Assembly (NCBI GenBank): GCA_039105265.1
Contig: JAPFFF010000002.1
Coordinates: forward strand, 5,704,001-5,768,000
Source: Tritrichomonas musculus
Taxonomy: Eukaryota; Parabasalia; Tritrichomonadida; Tritrichomonadidae
Direction: 5' to 3'
Length of the DNA: 64,000 bases
Shown: in pieces, positions 20,394 through 30,146 of the stretch
Layout: each line of letters begins with the position of its first letter
How positions within the stretch are numbered: position 1 is the stretch's first letter
Program-made: the position numbers and the translations under genes
The notes under the pieces: generated by a model
Told to the model about the DNA's origin: nothing
The model's database searches: none
Seen by the model: the letters and a program-made list of their open reading frames with translations, nothing else

Positions 20394-20870
20394 TTAATAA
20401 ATCTTAACACGCCGTATTTGACTTGGATCATTCGCAACTTTTATCACTTTTTGCAATATCATCTCATCAAAAGCATTCTTTGCATACATTAAATCGTAAA
20501 TTTCATTCCTGAGATTCAGTGGAGTTAGACACTTAGGTGGAATTCTTTCAATTTTTGGTCAATTATCAGATAATTTTTTTTATTTCATGACAATATTTTC
20601 GCGTGATCACTCCCATTCGTTTCGTTGTTTTCTTTTCGAAAGAATATCATTTGAGTAGATAAAATGATGCATCTGAAATCAATACAATGTGGCGATTTAA
20701 CTTTATTTACATGAATATTTAAAAGAATCTTTTCATGTTTTCTTTGAATATCTTGTTTTGTAATTATGATCTTAACTTTATAAAGTTGACAACAAAATGA
20801 ATAATGCATCAAATTGAAATATTCACATGAAAATATTGTATATAAAAGATGTTTTTTGAGGTATTCTTTA
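20394..20870 (-). pseudogene. Decayed gene of unknown family at the B/C junction
   Basis: Copy of the remnant at 13272-13756 with the same two pieces and the same frame break. It retains a 37-base segment missing from the start of unit B (encoding NLMHYSFCCQL). It ends at the long poly-T tract. Confidence 0.4.

Positions 20871-20872
<2 letters not shown>

Positions 20873-20918
<46 letters not shown>
20873..20918. repeat. Long poly-T tract, expanded relative to units A and B
   Basis: About 46 T in unit C against about 24 at 11029-11052 and about 25 at 13713-13738 at the same position. It lies roughly 270 bases upstream of the copy-C ATG. Length variation of this kind is expected from replication slippage. 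Confidence 0.85.
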
Positions 20919-20919
<1 letters not shown>

Positions 20920-21191
20920 AAAAGACTTGAACACAAATTTCATCGACTTCTTTGAAATTATTTACTTGATCAAGTAAAGGAAGGAAAATATTTATAAAAG
21001 TTTGTCAATCAGAATCATTTGCAATATTTTATTTGTCAGAAACTCACAAGATTTTATGTATTTATAATAAATGACTATTTATCATCACAATTTATTTTGA
21101 ATTAAAATTTCAATCAAAAGTGCCATCTTTCCAAATATCGTTAAATTTTTAAATTTTAAAATTTTTGCAAGATAAAGAAATTTATTTAAGG

Positions 21192-22673
21192 ATGACAAAT
21201 AATATCGAGTATGAACCATCTGTTAATAATTACAGAAGATTATTACAAACAGACGATAGTTGTAAGTTCGATCTTTTTATCAAACTTCAAGGTGTTAAAT
21301 CTAAAACGAATATATCAAGTGAAGAAGAAAATGTAATTCTAATTCATACGACTCTTAATAAAGCTCGAATTATTTCAAAGAAGATTAACGAAATATATCA
21401 AGTTGACCCAACAATTACTTCATATACTCTTCAAATTCCGATCACAACGGATATTTCAAACGAATCCAACTCCAAGACTTCGTACGAAGAAATGACCAAA
21501 TTATTGATCGAATCAATTGATAACAAAATTACAATTTCGTCTTCAGAGACGAAAACATTTTTTCAGGTCCTATTTTTACTTGGAGAAGAATCGAACGACG
21601 ACGAAATCAAAATGACGAGCATTGAAGAATCACTTTCATTTCTATTCACTGAATTTCATGAAAAATCTATTGAATACCTATCGAATCATTTTCACGAACT
21701 TTTTGAGAGTTTTACGATGAAATATCTTGACGATGGTTTGAAAGAAGAAATCATTGATAAATACTTTTCAAACAAGAGAAAAACTAAACGAAAAGAAACC
21801 TTAGAAGAAGACGATGACGATGACGATGAAGAAGAATCGGAAATTGTGAATAAAATGATTGAAAGCGGAGAGTCAGCGAAATTGATTTTCCACTTCATTG
21901 TTGGCATGTCGAGTGAATATTGCGGTGAAGAAATTCTAAGATTCATTAATGAGCAAGTTGATGATGAAATGATTGAAAATGAAATTTCAGGAATCATCTT
22001 TTGCATTCGTCGTCATATTAAGAAACGCCTTGACGAGCTTGCAAAAGGACAGAATGAGGATAAGAATAAGAAAAAGAATAATAAAAAGAATAAGAATAAA
22101 ACCAAGAATATAGAATGCGAATATTCAGGGAACGAACTGTCAGGAATCATAAACTTTCTGACGCATCAAACAGAAGGAGGAATGGAAGGAGAAGAGAACA
22201 AAGCATTTGATGTTTCAGGCGGTGGTGACAAGAATCCGTCATGTCCAATCTCAAATCTCTTTAAATATGATTCCAATCACATTAATGACCTTTATTATAA
22301 CTGGGGGAACAACCAGCCTACAGAACGAGATTCGTGGATTAAATTTGATTTTGGAGAACGAAAAATCAATTTGACGTCTTACACAATCAGATCGAATGGT
22401 GGAAGTACGAATGGCCACGCACATCCGAAAACATGGACTATTTCAGGTTCCGATGACGGTGAGCACTGGGAAGTCATCAACGAGCAAACGAACAATCCAG
22501 CACTGAATGGTCCACACAAACAGCATCGATTTGAATGTGACAACAAGAACAAATATTACCGATTCATCCAATACAAACAATCTGACTCATGGGATACTAA
22601 CAAAAATTATCAATATGCAGTTTATCTTTCATGCATTGAATTATTTGGATCAATTTTATCACCAGTGAAATGA
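21192..22673 (+). CDS. BTB-like/F5-8 type C domain protein, copy C
   Basis: 493 residues, same architecture as copies A and B. The acidic run is shorter and the Lys/Asn linker differs (NEDKNKKKNNKKN). F5/8C changes include KNPSCP, DLYYNWG, SNGGSTNGHAHP and GPHKQH. The DTNKNYQYAVY segment matches copy A rather than copy B, which suggests exchange between copies. The frame is intact. Confidence 0.85.
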   Translation: MTNNIEYEPSVNNYRRLLQTDDSCKFDLFIKLQGVKSKTNISSEEENVILIHTTLNKARIISKKINEIYQVDPTITSYTLQIPITTDISNESNSKTSYEEMTKLLIESIDNKITISSSETKTFFQVLFLLGEESNDDEIKMTSIEESLSFLFTEFHEKSIEYLSNHFHELFESFTMKYLDDGLKEEIIDKYFSNKRKTKRKETLEEDDDDDDEEESEIVNKMIESGESAKLIFHFIVGMSSEYCGEEILRFINEQVDDEMIENEISGIIFCIRRHIKKRLDELAKGQNEDKNKKKNNKKNKNKTKNIECEYSGNELSGIINFLTHQTEGGMEGEENKAFDVSGGGDKNPSCPISNLFKYDSNHINDLYYNWGNNQPTERDSWIKFDFGERKINLTSYTIRSNGGSTNGHAHPKTWTISGSDDGEHWEVINEQTNNPALNGPHKQHRFECDNKNKYYRFIQYKQSDSWDTNKNYQYAVYLSCIELFGSILSPVK

Positions 22674-22690
22674 TTAAACTAATTTTCATA

Positions 22691-22939
22691 AAAGCATCTT
22701 CTTCTTGATGAAAAATTTAAAAATTCATATTTTTTTAAACTCTTTATTGAAATACTATTAATTTATTAACCTTAGAAGATATTTATAGAAAATATTATTG
22801 CTTCTAAACTCAATAAAAAAATCAATTTCTCTTTATTTTTTTGTAAAAAAAGCACCCGCAAAAAAATATAGATATTCATTTTAATAAAATACAATTTTGA
22901 TTTCATTTTATTTGTTCAAAAAGAAACGAATCATATCCT
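22691..22939. other. Spacer between F5-8C copy C and DnaJ pseudogene
   Basis: About 250 bases of AT-rich sequence. No feature was recognised. Confidence 0.5.
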
Positions 22940-23987
22940 TTAATCAGGAAGAAATATTTTGGCCTGTGATTTTTGCTCGTTGCTTAAGTAACTTGAGAAT
23001 TCGATGTTAAATTTGAAGATCACATCACCTCTACCACCTTTCTTGTTCTTCATTTCTGACTCTTCTTTCATCATTAGGCTTGACAACGTCATTTACTTCG
23101 AGGTGCACGTTGCTTCCATCAATGCCAGGCCTGTTAATTACGAATTCAGAAAGAGCCTGCTTCAATGAAATGTTGACAATGCAAATCAAGTCATCGCCTC
23201 TGCGTGTGTAGACGTTGTGCTTTGCTTCTTTGATGATGAATTGGACATCCTGTGGCTTGAATACCGGCTTCTGATCACCTTCGCCATCGAATGTCACTTT
23301 TGTTCCGTCTTTCCACCACGGTTTCAACTCGAGATGAAGAATTTTCTCATCTTCACGACCGTTTATATTTCGCCTGACTTTCAATTTACGCGTGACACAG
23401 CCATTCAACTGCTCAAGCGAGCAAGGAACTTCAACAACAAGTCGCGGATGCTTCTTCTCTCTAAAGAATGAAGAAGAACCATCAAATCCGACATTTTGTG
23501 GATGCCCTCCAGGCCTCCTTCCTCGTCCTCTGAAGCGTCTGTTACCGCCCATTCAGCCAATGCCGAAGAACGAGTCGTCTCCGCCTTCGAAGTCGTTTCC
23601 ACCGAATGGGAAACCGCAGCCCATGCCGCCAAATATGTTTCTGAACAAATCCTCGGCCTGCTCGTTTGTGAATTGGTAGCTCTGGCCGCCTGGGAAGCCT
23701 CCGTTGAACGAGGCTCCTCCTCCAGCCTGTCCTTGGCTGCAATTGTTTGGATTTCCTCCAACTTTCAAACCTCCTTCGCCATATTGGTCATAAATATCTC
23801 GTTTTTAGGGATCGTTTAAAACATCGTATGCCTCTGAAATTTCTTGGAACTTGGCTTGTGCTGCTTCTTGATTATTAGGATTCTTATCTGGATGCCATTT
23901 CATTGCAAGCTTTCGGTATGCTTTCTTTAAGGCCGCTGAATCAGCATCACGTGGAACTCCAAGGATTTTATAAAAGTCTTTTCCCAT
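22940..23987 (-). pseudogene. Class B DnaJ (Hsp40, Sis1/DNAJB1-like) pseudogene
   Basis: The first 60 codons are a good J domain ([20 protein letters not shown], then WHPDKN with the HPD motif). The same frame hits TAA right after DVLNDP, continues KRDIYDQYGEGGLK into a Gly/Phe-rich region, hits TGA after FFGIG, then reads through the C-terminal substrate-binding domain (HPRLVVEVPCSLEQL, FKPQDVQFIIKEAKHNVYTR). A frame change near 23055 is needed to reach the canonical end KNKKGGRGDVIFKF and IFLPD. Two in-frame stops and one frameshift make it a pseudogene. The body is more GC-rich than its surroundings, as expected from a once highly expressed gene. There is no zinc-finger domain. Confidence 0.88.
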
Positions 23988-24508
23988 GTTTAATAATAAA
24001 TGAAATGATGTCTCTTTTTTGAATTTTCAGAAAAAAAAATTGTTGGCAAATAAATTTTTTCTCAAAAATTCAATGGAGAATTGTTTGAATAAAAAATTAT
24101 TGAATATATGAAAATAGAAATATCTTATTTTTTATACAATAAAAAAGAATATAAATTTTATAATATTATTATATTTAATCTAAAATATTAAATTAATAAT
24201 TTTAATTTTGTTTTTGGCTTTATCTTAAATATTTCCTAAATCATAATAATCTCAAAATGCCATTTTATTGAGTAAAATGAATTTTTATCATATTTAAAAT
24301 AGATATAATATCATTATATCAAGTTTCTAAAACCAACTTTTTGTAAAATTTTTTATTCAATAATAATAATAATATAATTTACTCAAATAAAACATTCAAA
24401 TCATCATTATAGATTACAAAAATCTATTTCATTAGATAAATACATAATACATTTTGAAATTAAGAGGAAAAAAAATTAATTTTTTTTATATTGAATATTT
24501 ATTAATAT
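23988..24508. other. Intergenic stretch
   Basis: AT-rich spacer with short A/T runs and a small AAT repeat around 24360. It lies between the start of the DnaJ pseudogene and the 3' end of the BspA-transglutaminase gene. No gene was recognised. Confidence 0.5.
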
Positions 24509-27500
24509 TCATGCATTTAAATGATGATACATATCAGTTTCATCAATTTCATCTTGATTATGATCTTCACTTTTAGGAACTTTTTCACTTTTGTTCTTTT
24601 TTACAACGACGACAACGACAACAACTACAATGATGATAATAACAACAACACCTATCACAACACCGATTATAATAAATGTAGTTTTTTTCAAAGCAGATTT
24701 AGGTTTTTTATTGTCATATTGTTCGATTGTAGGAGGAACTTTAACACAGTTTAATTTGAATCCATTTACTTCAGTATTTATGCAATAACCGCCATTTGTT
24801 TTTAAGGCAAATGATGAACAATCTTGTTCATTGAAACTTGTTTCGTTTCCACAAATTACTGTTACATCATCATCATCAGGACTTCCGTAGACAGATATTT
24901 CATGAATATTATCGACTGATTTTATTGTTGTTGTATTTAATCCCAAAGACAAAACTGGCATTGAAATAGTATTATTATTGACTAATTCAACGATTTTAAT
25001 TTTATGTTTCTTGTTTAAGTTGATTACAATATTACTTCCTTTTGCAAATGATATTTGATTTGCTATGTTGATTGTCGAATTGTAATCAAATGAAAGCGAA
25101 TCAACCACTACCAAATCAGATATTGTTGTTCGACTTCCTCCTTTTGCAACAATGTTTTTACCTTCAATCGGTATTGATATTTTAGTATTGCTATAGTTTT
25201 TAGACGCCAAATTGTTTTTATTGTAAAAAGTAATTTCGTCAAATATCACTGAAATTATATTTTTGGTACCAAAAATGCTCATTCGACCTGTATCGAGCTT
25301 TAATGATTTCAAAATTACATTGTTTGATTCATTTGAAGCTTGTAAATAAACTCTACTATCTTTATTATAACTTGAATTCATAAATAATTTGAGAGGAACT
25401 GAATTATAGGGAAGATAAACAAATGCAGAATCATAAGGAAAGATTGCAAACTCGCCATCTTTGGTACTGCCTTTTTCTTGTATATGATATGAAGCTGTTG
25501 CATATCTGCTGGAAATATAGTATTCATATTTATGCTTTTCTTTGCTTGTTAAATTTAGTACACCATTACTGCAAACAATAACATCTACTCCATTTGTGTT
25601 ATCGGCTGTGTATTTGATGTTGTTATAAACAATTCCAGTTGATTTAAATTGTATTTGTGTTCCATTAACAATTGATTTGGCCATATGAGCAGGAAATGAT
25701 TCTGGAATCAACATTAGTGGCTCTTGTTCTGGTGACAAAGGAACCGAATCAACGTATTCTATTTTACATTCAGTCCAGGGAATAACATCATATCCTTTTG
25801 CATCCTTTGGAACACGAATTGTTGGCTTCCTGGACATTGAATGGAACAGAGTTTTTAAAGAAGAAGATGTCGTGTTAGGAGCATTTCCATTTATGTTAAC
25901 ATAAAGAAGTTTTGAATTTTGAGCAAGCATGTAATCACTGACTGAAGTTGGGAAGTCTCCATTAATGTAAACACAAACTAATCCAGTTGTTCCTAAAGCA
26001 CCTTCAAGAACAGTTGTAACTGATTTAGGAATGACGATTGATGTCAAGTTTTCATTGTAATAAAACGCATATTTCCTTATTTTTTTCACTGTTGATGGAA
26101 TAACAATTCGTTGAGCTGTTGGTGCTGCAACTGCTTCTGTCAAATTCTTGTCATATATAACGCCATCTATAACGGTGAAATATTTATTATTAGGATCAAT
26201 TGTTAGATCAGTCAGTGAATAGCATGCAGTAAATGCAAAAGAACCAATTGAGCTAACATTGACAGCAATATGAAATGACTTCAATTTATAACATGAATTA
26301 AAAGCATGTTGACCAATGCTTCTGATTGTCTTTGGAAGGACCAATTTTTCAAGAAGTTTATAGCTACTAATAAAATTGTCTCCTATAGAAACAACTTTAA
26401 ATCCATCAATTTCGTCAGGAACAGTCAATGATGTTGACTTTGAAGCATTTTGGTGATCATATTGATAAACTTGGATTCCATCACCACTTTTCTTATATGA
26501 AAACAATGAAGTTCTTTCTTTGACGGTATAATATCGAGGACTTTTTCCGGAGTAGCCAGCGTCTGCTTCATAATATTTGTCACCAATTGATATCAATGCG
26601 TTCACATGTCCACTTCCAGAGCCACTGTCACGGTTTCCATTTCTTGACCAACCATTAATTCCAACCAAATTGCACATATAAAGGATCAATGATGTACTTG
26701 CCCAACAGTCTCCACATTGATTAGCAACCATGCTTGACCATCCTGAGAAATTGTAACAATAGTTCATTGTAGCTGTAAATTTTGTGATTATACCGAGCTT
26801 TTCAAGCTGTGTTTGTTTACTTGTGATATTTTTGGCAATGAAATCTTTGATGACTTTTTCTGAGTAATAAGATTCATAGTCAATGACATCCAGTGTTATC
26901 ATATATTGTTCTTTGCCTGCTGTAATCTTGATAAAAGTTCGTCCAAAATTTGTCGTATATGAAACCGTTCCAAGACTTGTACTGAACGTTGGCGTTTTTG
27001 ATGGTTTAATGATGCCTGTTGTTTTGTTGATATCGACATAATTGCTTCCACTTTGTGAAATGACTGGGTTTTCTAATCCTGACAAATCGAGATGATATTC
27101 TTGTAAAAGATCTGATGGAATTGTTTGTAAGTGGTATGTTGATGGATTATAAAATGCATATATCGAAACATTGGCTGGAAATCTTTCTGATTTTTCTTGT
27201 TTTGAATAATATTTAAGTGGTGAAGTCACTTTCATTTTATAATTTTTATTTGTTTGAAGTTTTTTTTGATATGAAATTGTGCTGTTGAGATTATATCCTT
27301 GCAAAGGATTGCCAAGACATTCAAAACCTTTTGGCATTTTGTTACTTTTCATGTTGGAAGAAATTGTGATGATTTGCAAATTTTCATAAGTGCTAAAAAT
27401 GTTCAATGGAAATTCAGTTATATTTGGGGAGATGTATATTGTTTTAATTTGATGAATATATTTTATCCATGGAACTTGATATAGTTTGAAATCATTTAAT

Positions 27501-27622
27501 GATCCAATATTTGTGATTGAAAGGTGACAATCTATTTCATCATAAGTAAATTGACAATCTTTGTGAGATCTAAATATAGTAGATATGCTAAAAAGATTAA
27601 ATATGAATAAAAGTATTGTCAT
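24509..27622 (-). CDS. BspA-like surface protein with transglutaminase-like domain
   Basis: 1037 residues. An N-terminal signal peptide (MTILLFIFNLFSISTIF) is followed by a region of unknown fold. A transglutaminase/papain-like core lies at about 255-365, with candidate Cys306 in QCGDCWAS, His339 in GHVNALI and Asp354 in YEADAGY, which are the spacing and sequence of the TGc family. LRR_5/BspA repeats follow at about 400-590 (for example LPKTIRSIGQHAFNSC and IPSTVKKIRKYAF). Then come a long beta-rich stretch, a transmembrane helix (about 980-1008, Ile/Val-rich) and a short charged tail. I infer a surface-anchored protein that could cut or cross-link proteins near its binding partners. An initiator-like TCAAATTT sits 14 bases before the ATG. 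Confidence 0.85.
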   Translation of the reverse strand: MTILLFIFNLFSISTIFRSHKDCQFTYDEIDCHLSITNIGSLNDFKLYQVPWIKYIHQIKTIYISPNITEFPLNIFSTYENLQIITISSNMKSNKMPKGFECLGNPLQGYNLNSTISYQKKLQTNKNYKMKVTSPLKYYSKQEKSERFPANVSIYAFYNPSTYHLQTIPSDLLQEYHLDLSGLENPVISQSGSNYVDINKTTGIIKPSKTPTFSTSLGTVSYTTNFGRTFIKITAGKEQYMITLDVIDYESYYSEKVIKDFIAKNITSKQTQLEKLGIITKFTATMNYCYNFSGWSSMVANQCGDCWASTSLILYMCNLVGINGWSRNGNRDSGSGSGHVNALISIGDKYYEADAGYSGKSPRYYTVKERTSLFSYKKSGDGIQVYQYDHQNASKSTSLTVPDEIDGFKVVSIGDNFISSYKLLEKLVLPKTIRSIGQHAFNSCYKLKSFHIAVNVSSIGSFAFTACYSLTDLTIDPNNKYFTVIDGVIYDKNLTEAVAAPTAQRIVIPSTVKKIRKYAFYYNENLTSIVIPKSVTTVLEGALGTTGLVCVYINGDFPTSVSDYMLAQNSKLLYVNINGNAPNTTSSSLKTLFHSMSRKPTIRVPKDAKGYDVIPWTECKIEYVDSVPLSPEQEPLMLIPESFPAHMAKSIVNGTQIQFKSTGIVYNNIKYTADNTNGVDVIVCSNGVLNLTSKEKHKYEYYISSRYATASYHIQEKGSTKDGEFAIFPYDSAFVYLPYNSVPLKLFMNSSYNKDSRVYLQASNESNNVILKSLKLDTGRMSIFGTKNIISVIFDEITFYNKNNLASKNYSNTKISIPIEGKNIVAKGGSRTTISDLVVVDSLSFDYNSTINIANQISFAKGSNIVINLNKKHKIKIVELVNNNTISMPVLSLGLNTTTIKSVDNIHEISVYGSPDDDDVTVICGNETSFNEQDCSSFALKTNGGYCINTEVNGFKLNCVKVPPTIEQYDNKKPKSALKKTTFIIIGVVIGVVVIIIIVVVVVVVVVKKNKSEKVPKSEDHNQDEIDETDMYHHLNA

Positions 27623-28205
27623 TTAATATTAAATTTGAACTCTAATTTGAATTATATATTCAAAAAATTGAATATTGTTATTCAAAAATTTGAAAGGAGT
27701 TTGAATTTGAGTTCAATTTTATTGAAATAGAGTTCAGATGGTTTTTATAGGTGAGCTAAATATTTCAAGGATCAAATCCAATACATTTAGGAATTTTCAA
27801 AGGCTTATTTTTAAATTTAAATGACTCATTACATAAATGAAAACAATTTTATAGAAATCTCAAATAAATTGCATATGATGGAAAGTTTACATCCAAGGAG
27901 AAGAGATAAATTTATAGTTATAATTTCTTTAAATCAAATGAAAAATTTCATTTTAAAAAAAAATTTGTGAAACGATATTGATTTTTTTGATAATATAAAG
28001 TATTCAATTTTTAGTCATTCAAAAAGTGAATGCTAAAATAAAATTTAACAAATATCATGATAAAAAATACAAAATATTTTATATTATATAACAATATAAA
28101 GAGCCATCTTGCATTTTTCATATCTTACTATGCTATTTTCAAGCAAAAAGGATCGTTTTTTGCGTTATCCCTATATCAAAAACAATAAAGCTTTTTTCAT
28201 CCTTT
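27623..28205. other. Intergenic stretch with a possible MITE relic
   Basis: The spacer holds the BspA-transglutaminase promoter. At about 27763-27785 the sequence AAGGATCAAATCCAATACAT resembles the end of the MITE at 37614-37855 (about 19 of 23 positions). No opposite end was found. Nothing else was recognised. Confidence 0.4.
27631..27638 (-). promoter_or_regulatory. Initiator-like motif TCAAATTT of the BspA-transglutaminase gene
   Basis: TCAAATTT on the minus strand, with the putative +1 A 14 bases upstream of the ATG. The same octamer precedes the Myb gene. Confidence 0.4.
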
Positions 28206-28817
28206 CTATATTAAAATACAGCATTTCGAAGAAGATGATTGGTTATCTGCCATATTTCTGTATTTGCGTGCTTCTGTTGTATTAACTGGGACTCCCACAC
28301 CTTTTTCAAGTAATGAAGCATATGCTCTCATTGCTTGTACATGGCCATTATCGGCGGCCATTTTGGTGTATTTTGCACCTTCCTCTCTATTAATAGGAAT
28401 TCCATCCTCTATAAGGCACATTGAGGCATAACTGAACATTGCATTTACAATTCCGTGGTCAGCTGCTGTTTTAAAATATTGGGCGGATAATGGCTTATTA
28501 ACTGGAATTCCATCGCCATTATGCAACATTAAAGCGTAATTATGCATAGCTCCATAGCAATTTTTCTCGGCAGCCATTTGATAATATTTAGCTGCTTCAG
28601 GTTTGTTTGCGGGTATTCCTTCTCCCAACTGGAGCATTTGAGCGTATTGTGCCATTCCTTCTTCACTTCCGTTATCTGCTGCAAGTTTAAAATATCGTGC
28701 GGCCTCAGCACGATTAGCCTGAACTCCATCTCCGTGAAACAAAATAATTCCATATTCAAGCATTGCATCTATATTTCCGTCGTCTGCGCATTGTTTTAAC
28801 TCTTTAATATTAGACAT
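28206..28817 (-). CDS. Sel1-repeat protein with CaaX-like C-terminus
   Basis: I start at the ATG of MSNIKELKQC, giving 203 residues. An in-frame TTG upstream would add two residues. Five tandem Sel1-type repeats of 36 residues fill nearly the whole protein (for example GNIDAMLEYGIILFHGDGVQ and GHVQAMRAYASLLEKGVGVP). These fold as paired helices and serve as protein-binding scaffolds. The last residues are SSSSKCCILI, so the final four (CILI) form a CaaX-like box with a second Cys before it. This suggests prenylation and membrane attachment, as in small GTPases. That modification is inferred, not shown. An initiator-like TCAATTTG lies 9 bases upstream. Confidence 0.85.
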   Translation of the reverse strand: MSNIKELKQCADDGNIDAMLEYGIILFHGDGVQANRAEAARYFKLAADNGSEEGMAQYAQMLQLGEGIPANKPEAAKYYQMAAEKNCYGAMHNYALMLHNGDGIPVNKPLSAQYFKTAADHGIVNAMFSYASMCLIEDGIPINREEGAKYTKMAADNGHVQAMRAYASLLEKGVGVPVNTTEARKYRNMADNQSSSSKCCILI

Positions 28818-28820
28818 TCC

Positions 28821-28828
28821 CAAATTGA
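28821..28828 (-). promoter_or_regulatory. Initiator-like motif TCAATTTG of the Sel1 gene
   Basis: TCAATTTG on the minus strand with the putative +1 A 9 bases upstream of the ATG. This supports ATG rather than the upstream TTG as the start. Confidence 0.4.
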
Positions 28829-30135
28829 AGAAAAAACGTTATTATTTTTGAATAATCAAAATTATTATTGTACAAAAAAGAATAATATCTCATGTGATGC
28901 ATAATTAAATAAATTTATATTTGTTTAATAATTTATAAATTAGTTATTAAATATATTTTAATATTTTATTCTTATTTTATACATATAAATAATAAGATAT
29001 TATAATTTGTATATTTTTTTTTTATTTTAGTGTAAATTATTTTACATATATCTTTATATTAAATAGATAATTTTTTATTTTTTTATATGAAATATTTTAT
29101 TTTATGAAATTATTATATATTTAACCGAATTAAGTTATTCTTTTCAAAGAAAAATTTAATCTTATTTATGACTAAAAAATTATTCACAAAATAGCTATTT
29201 AGCTTTAATATCATTTAAATATTGAGTAAATTTGGTTTTAAAGCGAAATTTTTATATATTATTTATAATATTGATAGAATAATATTGATAGAATAGATAT
29301 TATTTTGAATATTTTTTTCAATCAGATAATAAGTATTAATTTAAAAAAAAATAGATTAATCCATTTGATTTTTATTGTTTATTCATCGGCCGATAAGAAG
29401 ATATTATTGAATTTCTTAATTTTCAAAAAATTTTTACCCTTCTTTTTGAATCATCTCAAAACATTAAAAACTCTTTTATTTTTTTTATTTTTATTAATAT
29501 ATTTAATTAAAAAAGCTTTGAAACTAAATATTGATGTAAACAAATTATCCATTAATAATTTTCAATACTCAATTACATATTCAATTTTTTATACTCCTAT
29601 TAATTGTTTCTTTTTTATCTGATATAAATTGAAATTACAATGAGTAATATTTTATAATAATATTTATATTTATAAATATATACATTAAATAAACAAAATA
29701 TTTAGAATTATCTTTTTAATTTTAGTATAAATATGATTTCTTGCTTTACATAAAATTTATATATAAAATTTCATAAACCTTTTGAATTCATTGTTATTGA
29801 AATTTCTAATCATTGAAATTTTTATTGGAGAGATATTCGAAAATAAATAAATAAATAAAAATAAAAAAAACTAATTATTACATGATATGAAAAGCTATAT
29901 AAAAAATTCAATGACCGATAGAACAATGCCTTTACAAATATTTAATCAAAATTTCCGAACATTATTTGAAGTGGCTTTATGATTTGTATTTTACATAAAA
30001 AGTGGTATGAGCTTTAATAAAGGAGATACCACTTTTTGTTTTTGTTCTTACCAATACTTATTGAAATAAAAAAAGAAATAGAACTTTTTCAAACAATTTT
30101 ATAAAAAAAACAAATATTTTTTTTTAAAAATCTCT
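28829..30135. other. Long AT-rich intergenic stretch between divergent genes
   Basis: About 1.3 kb between the divergent Sel1 and Myb genes. A 105-codon open frame at 29305-29622 is low-complexity Ile/Leu/Phe/Lys and is not supported as a gene. The only structure seen is the hairpin at 29997-30037. Confidence 0.5.
29997..30037. repeat. 12-bp perfect hairpin upstream of the Myb gene
   Basis: AAAAAGTGGTAT at 29997-30008 pairs with ATACCACTTTTT at 30026-30037 around a 17-base loop. It ends about 110 bases before the Myb ATG. It could be a small RNA hairpin, a regulatory site or chance. Confidence 0.45.
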
Positions 30136-30143
30136 TCAAATTT
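30136..30143 (+). promoter_or_regulatory. Initiator-like motif TCAAATTT of the Myb gene
   Basis: TCAAATTT with the putative +1 A 9 bases upstream of the ATG. It is identical to the octamer upstream of the BspA-transglutaminase gene. Confidence 0.45.
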
Positions 30144-30146
30144 AAA

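Larger units (their letters stand above)
13597..20718 (+). repeat. Segmental tandem duplication, unit B (carries two transposon insertions)
   Basis: Second unit. It differs from A and C by a 37-base deletion near 13664, a 294-bp insertion at 13815-14108 and a 4135-bp insertion at 15959-20093. Subtracting the insertions with their target duplications leaves about 2.69 kb, close to unit A. Confidence 0.85.
20719..22690 (+). repeat. Segmental tandem duplication, unit C (truncated at its 3' end)
   Basis: Third unit. It matches A and B up to the stop codon of the F5-8C gene and then diverges within about 20 bases, so the 3' flank shared by A and B is absent. A DnaJ pseudogene follows instead. Confidence 0.8.

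Noticed and set aside
29305-29622. 105-codon open frame between the Sel1 and Myb genes
   Set aside because: Composition is almost only Ile, Leu, Phe, Lys and Asn, as expected from random AT-rich DNA; no initiator motif or domain.
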